Shown here: one piece after another, positions 40,038-48,352 of the stretch
How positions within the stretch are numbered: position 1 is the first letter of the stretch
How the letters are laid out: each line of letters begins with the position of its first letter
Assembly: GCA_017449495.1 (NCBI GenBank)
Contig: JAFTFO010000018.1
Span: 35,324-99,323, forward strand
DNA: 64,000 nt
Direction: 5' to 3'
DNA from: Prevotella sp.
Lineage (GTDB): Bacteria > Bacteroidota > Bacteroidia > Bacteroidales > Bacteroidaceae
Program-made: the position numbers and the translations under genes
The notes under the pieces: model-generated
The model's database searches: none
What the model saw: the letters and a program-made list of their open reading frames with translations, nothing else
Told to the model about the DNA's origin: nothing

Positions 40038-42602
40038 TTACTTCTTCCTTGCAGGGGCTTTCTTCGCAGGTGCCTTTGAGACGGCTTTCGCAGGGGCTTT
40101 CTTTGCGGGTGTGGGTTTGGCCTTTGCGACATAGGGCTGCTGCTTCATAAGGAACCATGCGGCTTCGAAGATCTTGTTGCGGAGGTGTTCGGGATAGGCT
40201 GGATGGGTGCTGATGAACTGCTCCACAATCAAACGGGCTTCCTTGCTCTTATGGGATCCTAACATGGCGCGGAGCCAACTGGTGGGGAAGAAGATGTCGC
40301 TGGTCTGCTGGATGTACTGCAGGGACTGCAAGCCGGGCTCGATGAGGGCGTTGTTGACGGGCTCGTAGACATCGGAGCTGAGCAGCTGCAGGGCCTTCAG
40401 CGCCCAGGGCTCTTGTTCGCGGTTCTGGGGATGGAGCATCTCGTTGAACAGCTTGGTGCGCAAGGCGGGGTCGGGACTGCAGACGCGGCTGATGTAGTCG
40501 AACTCGCGGCGCTCGTCGGCGGTGGTCAGCCGTTTGCGCTGGGCGGCCAGCACGGGGTGATAAGTGTCGCCACGGACAGTGGCCAGGCGGTAGGCCATGT
40601 TCATGTAGTCCTGCTCGTTGAGGAGCGGGTCGTTGTGCCGTTGCCAGATGGTGTATATCTTATCGAGCAACTCGGGTGAGGTGGCGTTGGAGCCAAGCTT
40701 GCGGATGATGTACTGCCGACACTCCTGTGAGTGGTTCACGTCGACGAGGTCCATCATACAGAGCTCGAGGGTCTTCCGCTTGTCGGCGGGCATGTCGAAG
40801 GCGATCTTGAACATGTGGTCGACGGCGGTGGAGATGATGAGGGGGTTCTTCTCGGTCATCATGAACCGGTGGAGCTCGCCGAAATGGGATGCGGGGATGC
40901 GGCCCAGCAGGTAGTTGTCGTGGATGGTCAGCAATAGGGCGTAGCGGTTCAGGTCGTTACGGGTGGTGATGAGGCGTTTGGGCAGGATGGTAGCATACTC
41001 GTCGTCGAGGGTGAAGTGGCCGTAGCCCTTGCCGTCGTAGTTGGGGATGATGTAGTTGGGCTTGTTGCCGACGGAGATGGTGACGGTAGGCTGCTTCATG
41101 TCGACGGTGATCGTGCGGCTGGTGCCCAGTTCGTAGATGAGTCTCACCTGGAACTTCTGCGGCCAAACGACGCCCCGGTTGTAGGGATCGGTCTGCGTGA
41201 TAGTGACAGTCCCGTCTTTATAAGAGGTGTGTATGGTGGGCATGCCTTTCTGTTTCACCCATACGTCGCTGAACTGGCGCACGCCGGCATTGGGTGCCGA
41301 CTCGTCGAGGGCTGAAACCAGATCGTCCCATGAGGCATTGCCGAAGAGATGGCTGTTCAGGTATTTCTGCAGGCCGATCTGAAGCTCAGGGGCACCGGTC
41401 AGCTGTTCCAGCATCCGCATCATGACGGGTGCCTTGTCGTAGATGATATTGTCGTAGAGCAGGCTGGCATGGTTCATGTTCTTCAACTCCTGGGCGATGG
41501 GGTGGGTGCCGTCGGTACGGTCGATGGCGATGGCCCGGCTCTGGTAGGTCTTGAGGAAGTTCAGGTCGTGGTCGATGCGTGAGAATGTGCGACGGGTGAT
41601 CTTCGAGGCCATGAAGTTGGCGAGTACCTCCTTGGCCCATACGTCTTCAAACCACTTCAGCGACACGAGGTCGCCGAACCACAGGTGGGCTGTCTCGTGG
41701 GCGATGAGCTCCAGGCGTGCAGCCTTCTCCTCTTGGGTGGCGTTCTTCTCAAGGAAGATACGGCGATCGTTCATCTGGATGGCTCCAGGATGTTCCATCC
41801 CTCCGAACTGATAGCCGGGTAGCACCACCATACCGTATTCTTTGAACGGACAGGCGATGCCTGTATAGCCCTCCATCCAGCTGAGCGACTGGGCAGCCTC
41901 GTCGAACACCTGATCGAGTTGTGCCACCTTGTAGGGGTCGGTCTCGCGGTAGAGGATGCGCATGGGTCGTCCGTCGCGGACAGCGGTCTTCTCCTGGAAG
42001 TTGCCTGCGACAAAGGAGTAGAGATAGGTGGGAAGCTGACAGACATTGTCGCTCGTCATGGTCTTCCAACCCTCTGGCGCGTTGAGCGAGGTGACGAAGA
42101 CGGCCCTGAGGTCGGGCTGGTCAAAACAGGGGAAGGCAGAACGGGCCATATCGGGTACGAAGAGGGTGTACATATAGTCTTCGTTGCGATTCAGTGCCTT
42201 GTCGCTGGCAGCGAACTGTAGCTCAATCTTGTTGTCTCCCTCAAGCATCGATGCCATGGGGATGATGATATGCTCATCTTGGTATGTCACCTCTATGGGC
42301 ATCCGCTTCGACTTTCCCTTCTTCTTCTCTATATAGACATAGCAGGTACCGTCGAACTGGCCTTGGAAGTCGAGAACGACATCCTGCGGCGCCTTCAGGT
42401 TGAAAGAGATGATAGCTTTACCTGTCACAGGTTCATGGGGATTGGCAGGGATGTCGAAGGAAAGGTCATAGATAACTTTACTGATGTTGGCCTTTCTATG
42501 GTCGGCGAGTTCCTTGGATACGCCTTTCGACAGCATCTGGGCATTCGTGGTCTGTGTGGTCAGGCACATGGGCAGCACGAGGAGAAGCATGATATTTTTC
42601 AT
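40038..42602 (-). CDS. M1-family metallo-aminopeptidase with basic C-terminal tail
   Basis: An 854-residue secreted zinc aminopeptidase. Signal peptide to about 21. The exopeptidase loop is GGMEHPG (267-273) and the zinc site is HETAH (302-306), with the second Glu further on in WAKEVLANFMA. The ERAP-like helical C-terminal domain follows. The last 26 residues are a Lys/Ala/Pro-rich tail (KPTPAKKAPAKAVSKAPAKK), encoded by short DNA repeats and unusual for this family. It trims peptides in the periplasm. Confidence 0.93.
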   Translation of the reverse strand: MKNIMLLLVLPMCLTTQTTNAQMLSKGVSKELADHRKANISKVIYDLSFDIPANPHEPVTGKAIISFNLKAPQDVVLDFQGQFDGTCYVYIEKKKGKSKRMPIEVTYQDEHIIIPMASMLEGDNKIELQFAASDKALNRNEDYMYTLFVPDMARSAFPCFDQPDLRAVFVTSLNAPEGWKTMTSDNVCQLPTYLYSFVAGNFQEKTAVRDGRPMRILYRETDPYKVAQLDQVFDEAAQSLSWMEGYTGIACPFKEYGMVVLPGYQFGGMEHPGAIQMNDRRIFLEKNATQEEKAARLELIAHETAHLWFGDLVSLKWFEDVWAKEVLANFMASKITRRTFSRIDHDLNFLKTYQSRAIAIDRTDGTHPIAQELKNMNHASLLYDNIIYDKAPVMMRMLEQLTGAPELQIGLQKYLNSHLFGNASWDDLVSALDESAPNAGVRQFSDVWVKQKGMPTIHTSYKDGTVTITQTDPYNRGVVWPQKFQVRLIYELGTSRTITVDMKQPTVTISVGNKPNYIIPNYDGKGYGHFTLDDEYATILPKRLITTRNDLNRYALLLTIHDNYLLGRIPASHFGELHRFMMTEKNPLIISTAVDHMFKIAFDMPADKRKTLELCMMDLVDVNHSQECRQYIIRKLGSNATSPELLDKIYTIWQRHNDPLLNEQDYMNMAYRLATVRGDTYHPVLAAQRKRLTTADERREFDYISRVCSPDPALRTKLFNEMLHPQNREQEPWALKALQLLSSDVYEPVNNALIEPGLQSLQYIQQTSDIFFPTSWLRAMLGSHKSKEARLIVEQFISTHPAYPEHLRNKIFEAAWFLMKQQPYVAKAKPTPAKKAPAKAVSKAPAKKAPARKK

Positions 42603-42622
42603 CGTGGATCGGTTTTTGCTTG

Positions 42623-42630
42623 CAAATTTA
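42623..42630 (-). promoter_or_regulatory. -7 box of the aminopeptidase gene
   Basis: TAAATTTG on the minus strand matches TAnnTTTG, 20 bp before the ATG. Confidence 0.5.
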
Positions 42631-42683
42631 ATTAAAATAATCTAAACCTCCACGTTTTTCATGGTTTTTTTGTGACAGTTTAG

Positions 42684-42691
42684 TAATTTTG
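42684..42691 (+). promoter_or_regulatory. -7 box of the pagL-like gene
   Basis: TAATTTTG matches TAnnTTTG, 24 bp before the ATG. Confidence 0.55.
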
Positions 42692-42715
42692 TGTCGTTAA
42701 AATCAAAAACAGCGC

Positions 42716-43898
42716 ATGAAGGTGTTGAAAATCGTGATAGTAACGATGGCACATACCCTCGCCGCTGCTGCCGTGACAGAAGATAGTGCGACTGTTCATC
42801 GTGTGGAGGTAGAGGCGGTGCCGGGACTGATCCTGCACACCAACGACTTCCTCAGAGGGAACAATGGTGAGGTGCGGACGATGAACCATGCCTTCACGGC
42901 GAAGGTGAAATATGCCTTTGCCCCGCCATCCGGTTCTTTGGAGGCAGCACTCTATAAAGGTGTCTACCAAGGTGTCGGACTGGCCTATCACGACCTGAAC
43001 CCGCAGTTGGGACATCCTGTGTCACTTTTCCTCTTTCAGGGTGCGACCATCAAGACGCTGGCCCCAAAACTCTCACTTGACTATGAATGGAATTTGGGTT
43101 TGGCTTACGGTTGGAAAAAGTACGACGTGATGAGTCATCCCGACAATCGTGTCATTGGCTCGAAGATAACGGCCCATATCAGTGTGGACTTCTACCTTCG
43201 CTATATGCTTTCAAAGGAATGGGACTTGAACTTAGGTGCCTCCATCACCCATTACAGCAACGGCAACACGTCGTTTCCCAATGCTGGTCTGAACATTGCG
43301 GGTGTCAAGGCCAGTGCTGCGTATTATTTTAATAGGAGACAGGAGACAGGAGTCAGGAGGCAGGAGCCGGGAGAATTCTTCACTCTTCACTTCTCACTCT
43401 TCACTTCCCAAATGGCTGTGGGATCTCACGTTTTATGGTGCTTGGAAACGGAAGGGCATTGAGACAGAGACGGGTACCTTCGCTATTCCCGGGAAATACG
43501 GGGTAGGGGGAATCAATCTAAATCCGCTCTATCGCATTAACAGATGGGTTAATGTTGGTCCGTCGTTAGATATCTCATATGACAGCAGTGCCAATCTGGA
43601 GATCGACGTGCACAAGAATCTGGAGCCGGTGGAGGAAGATGTCCACATGGCTCCCTGGCATAAGCGGATGGCTGTGGGATTATCGGGACGCGTGGAGTTC
43701 GTCATGCCCTATTTTACCATTAACTTCGGCATCGGGCATAATGTCGTGAATGCTTCGACAGACGACTTGAAAGGCTTCTATGAGATCCTCGCATTGAAGA
43801 TACATATTCTGCGTAAAAGCTATATCCATATTGGATACAGCCTCTACGACTTCTACTATCCCAACAATCTCATGCTTGGCGTAGGGCTTTCGCTTTGA
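42716..43898 (+). pseudogene. Acyloxyacyl hydrolase / lipid A deacylase (PagL-like), frameshifted at a repeat
   Basis: Two overlapping frames make one outer-membrane protein. The first half (42716 to about 43330: signal peptide, YQGVGLAYHDLNPQLGHPVS, ITHYSNGNTSFPNAGLN with the His-Ser pair of PagL) is in one frame. The second half (from about 43411: WLWDLTFYGAWKRKG to NLMLGVGLSL) continues in another. The break falls in a run of five AGGAGNC heptamers. Loss of one heptamer, or gain of two, would join the halves into about 390 residues with no stop. It is therefore either a pseudogene or a phase-variable gene; the sequence alone cannot decide. Confidence 0.8.
43334..43406. repeat. paired heptanucleotide tracts in the pagL-like gene
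   Basis: Purine heptamers AGGAGAC, AGGAGAC, AGGAGTC, AGGAGGC, AGGAGCC (43334-43368) are followed after 10 bp by TTCACTC, TTCACTT, CTCACTC, TTCACTT (43379-43406). The second part is nearly identical to the purL tract. Confidence 0.92.
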
Positions 43899-43955
43899 AT
43901 TGTTAAAAGAAGAAAAAACTTTGTGCCATTGTTTCCATGTATACCATATTTTAAG

Positions 43956-43963
43956 TATCTTTG
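43956..43963 (+). promoter_or_regulatory. -7 box of the scaffold/GGGtGRT operon
   Basis: TATCTTTG, 54 bp before the first ATG. Confidence 0.6.
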
Positions 43964-44017
43964 TAGGCTACAAAGAGGATTTATTAAGTTGTTTAACATT
44001 TAAATGTTTTATTATCA

Positions 44018-44719
44018 ATGATTTATTCAAAAGAAGTGGAAAACATGTGTAGCGTTTGCAAAGGCGCCTACCATGGACCTGCACCTATCCCCGAGGAGGG
44101 CAAGTGGGTTGCAGTGAAGGAAATCAAGGAGATCTCTGGTTACACCCACGGTATCGGCTGGTGTGCACCTCAGCAGGGTGCCTGCAAACTGAGCCTGAAC
44201 GTGAAGGACGGTATCATCCAGGAGGCTCTCGTCGAGACAATCGGTTGTACGGGTATGACTCACTCTGCCGCTATGGCCAGTGAGATCCTGCCGGGCAAGA
44301 CCATCCTCGAGGCCCTGAACACCGACCTCGTTTGCGATGCCATCAACACCGCTATGCGTGAGCTCTTCCTGCAGATTGTCTACGGTCGCACACAGAGTGC
44401 CTTCTCTGAGGGCGGTCTGGCCATCGGTGCTGGTCTGGAGGATCTCGGCAAGGGTCTTCGTTCGCAGACTGGTACACTCTATGGCACCGTTGCCAAGGGT
44501 ACCCGTTATCTGGAGTTGACTGAGGGTTACATCACCAAGCAGTATCTCGATGAGAACAACGAGGTTTGCGGTTATGAGTATGTTCACCTCGGCAAGGCTA
44601 TGGAAGCCATCAAGAACGGCATGGACGCCAATGAGGCTATCAAGAAGAACACCGGTTCCTACGGTCGTACGACTCAGGAGCAGGGTGCAGTAAAGGCTAT
44701 TGACCCACGTAAAGAATAA
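44018..44719 (+). CDS. NifU-like iron-sulfur scaffold-related protein
   Basis: A 233-residue cytoplasmic protein related to the NifU/IscU scaffold family. Cysteines occur in CSVC (11, 14), GWCAPQQGACKL and ETIGCTGMTHSAA, the last resembling the scaffold motif GCGAxxASS. The C-terminal 60 residues are an extension. It is always seen beside a GGGtGRT protein in anaerobes (family knowledge), as here. Codons are those of highly expressed genes. The exact function is not known; iron-sulfur handling is an inference. Confidence 0.82.
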   Translation: MIYSKEVENMCSVCKGAYHGPAPIPEEGKWVAVKEIKEISGYTHGIGWCAPQQGACKLSLNVKDGIIQEALVETIGCTGMTHSAAMASEILPGKTILEALNTDLVCDAINTAMRELFLQIVYGRTQSAFSEGGLAIGAGLEDLGKGLRSQTGTLYGTVAKGTRYLELTEGYITKQYLDENNEVCGYEYVHLGKAMEAIKNGMDANEAIKKNTGSYGRTTQEQGAVKAIDPRKE

Positions 44720-44724
44720 GGAGG
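44718..44724 (+). promoter_or_regulatory. strong Shine-Dalgarno site before the GGGtGRT gene
   Basis: AAGGAGG, 8 nt before the ATG at 44733 and overlapping the previous stop codon. Such a site is exceptional in this window, where other starts have A-rich leaders only. Confidence 0.75.
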
Positions 44725-44732
44725 ATACGACT

Positions 44733-45749
44733 ATGATTAGAAAAGTACAGTTTGAGAGTCAGGAGCGCCGTATCAACCAGGTTCTTGCTGCTCTGAAGGA
44801 GAATGGCATCAACAGTATTGAAGAGGCCAACGAGATTTGTGAAAAGGCAGGCGTTGATCCTTACCAGATGTGTGAGGACACCCAGCGTATCTGCTTCGAG
44901 AACGCTAAGTGGGCATACGTCTGCGGTGCTGCTATCGCCATCAAGAAGGGCGTGAAGACTGCTGCCGACGCTGCTGAGGCTATCGGTATCGGTCTGCAGA
45001 GTTTCTGCATCCCCGGATCAGTGGCCGACGACCGTAAGGTGGGTGTAGGTCATGGTAACCTCGCCGCCCGTCTGCTCCGTGAGGAGACCGAGTGCTTTGC
45101 CTTCCTGGCAGGTCACGAGAGCTTCGCTGCTGCCGAGGGTGCCATCAAGATTGCCGAGATGGCCAACAAGGTGCGCCAGAAGCCCCTCCGCGTTATCCTG
45201 AACGGTCTTGGCAAGGACGCTGCTCAGATCATCAGCCGTATCAACGGCTTCACATACGTACAGACTAAGTTCGACTACTTCACAGGCGACCTGCAGGTGG
45301 TGAAGGAAGTGCCTTACGGCAACAACCCCAGCCGTCTGAAGGTGAAGTGCTATGGTGCCGACGATGTTCGTGAGGGTGTGGCTATCCTGTGGAAGGAGAA
45401 CGTCGATGTATCCATCACTGGTAACTCTACCAACCCCACTCGTTTCCAGCACCCCGTAGCCGGTACCTATAAGAAGGAGCGCGTGCTTGCTGGCAAGCCC
45501 TACTTCTCAGTAGCTTCTGGTGGTGGTACTGGTCGTACCCTGCACCCCGATAACATGGCTGCTGGTCCTGCTTCTTACGGTATGACCGACACCCTGGGTC
45601 GTATGCACAGCGACGCTCAGTTCGCAGGTTCCTCTTCAGTGCCTGCTCACGTTGAGATGATGGGCTTCCTCGGCATGGGTAACAACCCGATGGTGGGTGC
45701 TACCGTTTCCGTGGCCGTTGCCATCGACCTCGCCCTGAACAAGAAGTAA
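44733..45749 (+). CDS. GGGtGRT family protein
   Basis: A 338-residue cytoplasmic protein carrying the family signature SVASGGGTGRTLHPDNMA at about residues 260-277 and the conserved segment IPGSVADDRKVGVGHGNLA. The family is widespread in anaerobes but has no established role. The start MIRKVQFESQ has a strong Shine-Dalgarno site. It is 13 bp downstream of the NifU-like gene, and a canonical terminator follows directly. Strong codon bias points to high expression. Confidence 0.9.
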   Translation: MIRKVQFESQERRINQVLAALKENGINSIEEANEICEKAGVDPYQMCEDTQRICFENAKWAYVCGAAIAIKKGVKTAADAAEAIGIGLQSFCIPGSVADDRKVGVGHGNLAARLLREETECFAFLAGHESFAAAEGAIKIAEMANKVRQKPLRVILNGLGKDAAQIISRINGFTYVQTKFDYFTGDLQVVKEVPYGNNPSRLKVKCYGADDVREGVAILWKENVDVSITGNSTNPTRFQHPVAGTYKKERVLAGKPYFSVASGGGTGRTLHPDNMAAGPASYGMTDTLGRMHSDAQFAGSSSVPAHVEMMGFLGMGNNPMVGATVSVAVAIDLALNKK

Positions 45750-45753
45750 TTTT

Positions 45754-45783
45754 AAAAGCCCCGCCAACTGGCGGGGCTTTTTT
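45754..45783. terminator. bidirectional intrinsic terminator
   Basis: GCCCCGCC pairs with GGCGGGGC around AACT, flanked by AAAA and TTTTTT. It serves the GGGtGRT operon and, with TTTT on the other strand, the Dabb gene. Confidence 0.95.
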
Positions 45784-45785
45784 GT

Positions 45786-46091
45786 TTAGATCTCGAAATC
45801 GAGACAGGAACGCTGTGCGGTGTAGGGACGAACCTTCCCGTTGGCGACGGCGACATGCTCGGGATGCTTGGCATAGCCCTTCAGGGCCTCTTCGCTCTCG
45901 AGGGTGCTGTCGAGCATCACGTCGGCATTCGACGAAGCCAGACGGCCGTCCACGTGAACTTTTACGTCGATGAGGCCGGGTACCTTGCCAACAAGACCTT
46001 CCAAACCTTCCTTAATACCTGCCTTGACGGCCTTCTTCTCCTCTTCGGAGAGTTCTGGATTCAGTGTCCAGAGAATGATGTGCTTAACCAT
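45786..46091 (-). CDS. Dabb (stress-responsive alpha/beta-barrel) domain protein
   Basis: A 101-residue single-domain protein. The start MVKHIILWTLNPELSEEEK and the segment VDVK..HPEHVAVANGKVRPY follow the dimeric alpha/beta barrel pattern. The biochemical role of bacterial Dabb proteins is generally unknown. It is 32 bp downstream of the RluA-like gene on the same strand and may be the last gene of that operon. Confidence 0.88.
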   Translation of the reverse strand: MVKHIILWTLNPELSEEEKKAVKAGIKEGLEGLVGKVPGLIDVKVHVDGRLASSNADVMLDSTLESEEALKGYAKHPEHVAVANGKVRPYTAQRSCLDFEI

Positions 46092-46123
46092 AACAGAATT
46101 GTTCTAAAGTGATACTTATATTA

Positions 46124-47497
46124 TTAATAATGTGTAATGTTGTCAAACTCATTGGGCAATTCGAAATGCATCTTCCGTCCCGTTATCGGATGGACAAAGC
46201 TGATAGCCTGTGCCTGAAGATAAAGACGGTCTGCCTTCCTACCATATAGCTCATCGCCCTTGATGGGACAGCCGAGGCCGTCGGGGTGGGCGCAGTGCAT
46301 CCTCAACTGATGGGTGCGGCCTGTATGTGGCCAAAGGGCGAGGAGGTTGGGAGGGGTTAACACTCTATATTCCGTGATGGCACGTTTACCGTGCTCGTAG
46401 TCTACCACTTGCCGCGGACGGTTGATGGGGTCGCAAAGCAGGGGTAGGTCGATGATACCATGTTCTGCTTTGGGCGTACCTTCTACGACGGCGAGGTATC
46501 TCTTCTTGATGGTATGCTCCTCAAATTGTCTTTGCAGATGGTGGTAGGCCTCTTGGGTCTTGGCTACGAGTATGATACCAGATGTCCACATGTCCAGACG
46601 GTGTGCGGGCTGTGACCCTGGCCATCGCTGCTGTGCCCAGGTGGCGATAGAGTAGTCTTCTGTTCTTCCGGGGATGCTCAGCATGCCTGAAGGTTTGTTG
46701 AGTACGGCGATCGTCTCATCTTCCCACACAATCTCAACAGCCAGATGTGGAAACCCGTGGGCATCGGGGCTGGGATCAACGTCAAGGCCCTGTAGCATCC
46801 AAGTGAGCACGGGTTTGCACTTGCCACGACAGGCGGGATAGAATTGTCCATGGTGGCGCACCTCACTCTTGGGTGGCGGTCCCCACCAGAACTCGGCCAT
46901 ACAAAGGGGTTTCAAGTCGTGCTGATAGGCATATTGTAATAGTTTGGGTGCACAGCAGTCGCCTGTGCCGCCTGGCGGTAAGGGATATCGCCTTCTGATA
47001 CGTGGAGAACAGTGATAGTCCTGCCAGATATCCACCAAGTCTTTCTCTTCGCCCCTTGCATTCAGCATGCGGTACTGATGGAAGAGCCACAGTTGAAGGT
47101 CTTGTGACATCTTCTTTGAGGTGAGTGGGGAGTGATGAGACATTATAGAAATCTCGCGCTCTGTCTGCTTGAAATAACCGTCGTGCTGTTGGGCATCGAA
47201 GACAGGCGGCACGAAATAAGGCCAGTCGTTTCGACCCTCGAGCAAACCAGAATATGCCGCCATATAACAGAGGGACGGTTCTTTTGTTACACCAGGCGAT
47301 GTAACAAAAGAACCGTCCCTCTGTTTCACCTCCACCACGAGCACGCCGAACATCTTACCCTCTGAAGGTTGGATGCGTTCAATCTCCCGCTTCACTTCTT
47401 CCGCTGCGAGGATGCACAGCGGGTGAGGCTCATAGCAGAAAGGGTAGGTGAACCGCTCTGGCTTGGGAATGTCAGACTGTAGGACGTGTAACCTCAT
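46124..47497 (-). CDS. RluA-family pseudouridine synthase with N-terminal extension
   Basis: A 457-residue RNA-modifying enzyme. The C-terminal 210 residues are the RluA catalytic domain, with catalytic Asp302 in HRLDMWTSGI and motifs VLNKPSGMLSIPG and PHTGRTHQLRMH. The N-terminal 240 residues are the extension found in some Bacteroidetes members (GKMFGVLVVEV, YFVPPVFDA, Cys-rich CCAPKLLQYA). Residues about 58-77 are encoded entirely by a 60-bp perfect palindrome and interrupt a conserved beta segment. A heptamer tract encodes HHSPLTS near 119-127. The target RNA is unknown. Confidence 0.9.
   Translation of the reverse strand: MRLHVLQSDIPKPERFTYPFCYEPHPLCILAAEEVKREIERIQPSEGKMFGVLVVEVKQRDGSFVTSPGVTKEPSLCYMAAYSGLLEGRNDWPYFVPPVFDAQQHDGYFKQTEREISIMSHHSPLTSKKMSQDLQLWLFHQYRMLNARGEEKDLVDIWQDYHCSPRIRRRYPLPPGGTGDCCAPKLLQYAYQHDLKPLCMAEFWWGPPPKSEVRHHGQFYPACRGKCKPVLTWMLQGLDVDPSPDAHGFPHLAVEIVWEDETIAVLNKPSGMLSIPGRTEDYSIATWAQQRWPGSQPAHRLDMWTSGIILVAKTQEAYHHLQRQFEEHTIKKRYLAVVEGTPKAEHGIIDLPLLCDPINRPRQVVDYEHGKRAITEYRVLTPPNLLALWPHTGRTHQLRMHCAHPDGLGCPIKGDELYGRKADRLYLQAQAISFVHPITGRKMHFELPNEFDNITHY
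47120..47140. repeat. heptanucleotide tract inside the rluA-like gene
   Basis: Plus strand GGTGAGT, GGGGAGT, GATGAGA. Short but in exact 7-nt steps; it encodes a linker segment. Confidence 0.65.
47266..47325. repeat. 60-bp perfect palindrome inside the rluA-like gene
   Basis: Two perfect 26-bp arms, outer part AACAGAGGGACGGTTC, flank an 8-nt loop (CCAGGCGA). The total of 60 bp equals 20 codons, so the element keeps the frame. Its ends resemble the palindromes at 18800 and 36890. Confidence 0.97.
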
Positions 47498-47510
47498 GAC
47501 TCATCTTTGA

Positions 47511-47538
47511 CTTCTCACCTTTTCCCTCTCACCTCTAA
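47511..47538. repeat. heptanucleotide tract at the pyridoxal kinase stop
   Basis: Plus strand CTTCTCA, CCTTTTC, CCTCTCA, CCTCTAA cover the last codons of the kinase gene and the spacer to the rluA-like gene. Confidence 0.8.
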
Positions 47539-48345
47539 TAAATCGAGGCATTTCTCTACAGGGATGCCCTTGTTCCTGTCAGGGGTGTCCCTATAACGGT
47601 CAATCATGCGGAATACGGTGTCCATCGCTGTGCGAGTGCTGGTCTTCAGTGTCTCACCGTTCAGCAGATGTCCGATGAGTACTGCTGAGAAGATATCCCC
47701 CGTGCCGTGGAATAGTCCTGGTATCTCGTGGTACTCCAGATGGAAGTAACTGCCATCATAGTGGTTGTAACCAGCCACGGCGTTCAGACCGTCGATTTTA
47801 CAACTCGTGACAAGAGCTGACTTACAGCCAATCTGACGCAGTCTGTCAAGCAGTGTTTTTGCCTCTTCCCAGGTGATACCTTCCATGTGAATGGGAGTGT
47901 CTGTAAGGTAGCAGGCCTCTGTATAGTTAGGGAAGGTGAGATGAGCCACACTGACCATCTCACGCATGAGCTCTACCTGTCGCTCTGTCACGCCATTGTA
48001 AAGTCGTCCGCCATCGCCGAGGATGGGATCCACAAACACCGTCGTGCCCAGTACACCTTGTTCTTTGCAATAACCAGCCACTAACCGTGCTTGTTCGTCG
48101 CTGAACATCAAGCCAGTACATACTGCGTCGAACGAGAAGCCGAGCTCCTTCCATACGGGCAGTGTCCCACGGATATAGTCCGTCGTATCTTGGATATTGA
48201 ACTTCCCGTAGTCAAGCGTGTTCGACACCAGTGCCGTAGGCAGACTGTAGGTGGGAATGCCCAGATACGACAGGATGGGAAGCATGGCCACCATACCCAC
48301 CTTGCTATAGCCTACGACATCGTTGATTAGCAGTATCTGTTTCAT
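47515..48345 (-). CDS. Pyridoxal/pyridoxamine kinase-like protein
   Basis: A 276-residue ribokinase-fold kinase expected to phosphorylate vitamin B6 vitamers. Motifs: INDVVGYSKVGM at the N-terminus, the DPILGDGGRLY region, and the anion-hole/catalytic motif FHGTGDIFSAVL. The ATG at 48345 is chosen over an in-frame TTG at 48357 because the latter lies in the -7 box. The transcript would then start only a few bases before the ATG. It leads an operon with the rluA-like gene. Confidence 0.88.
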   Translation of the reverse strand: MKQILLINDVVGYSKVGMVAMLPILSYLGIPTYSLPTALVSNTLDYGKFNIQDTTDYIRGTLPVWKELGFSFDAVCTGLMFSDEQARLVAGYCKEQGVLGTTVFVDPILGDGGRLYNGVTERQVELMREMVSVAHLTFPNYTEACYLTDTPIHMEGITWEEAKTLLDRLRQIGCKSALVTSCKIDGLNAVAGYNHYDGSYFHLEYHEIPGLFHGTGDIFSAVLIGHLLNGETLKTSTRTAMDTVFRMIDRYRDTPDRNKGIPVEKCLDLLEVRGKR

Positions 48346-48352
48346 ATCTGGC

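Noticed and set aside
40038-40120. separate histone-like small gene at the aminopeptidase end
   Set aside because: The Lys/Ala-rich stretch is in frame with the peptidase and has no start of its own.
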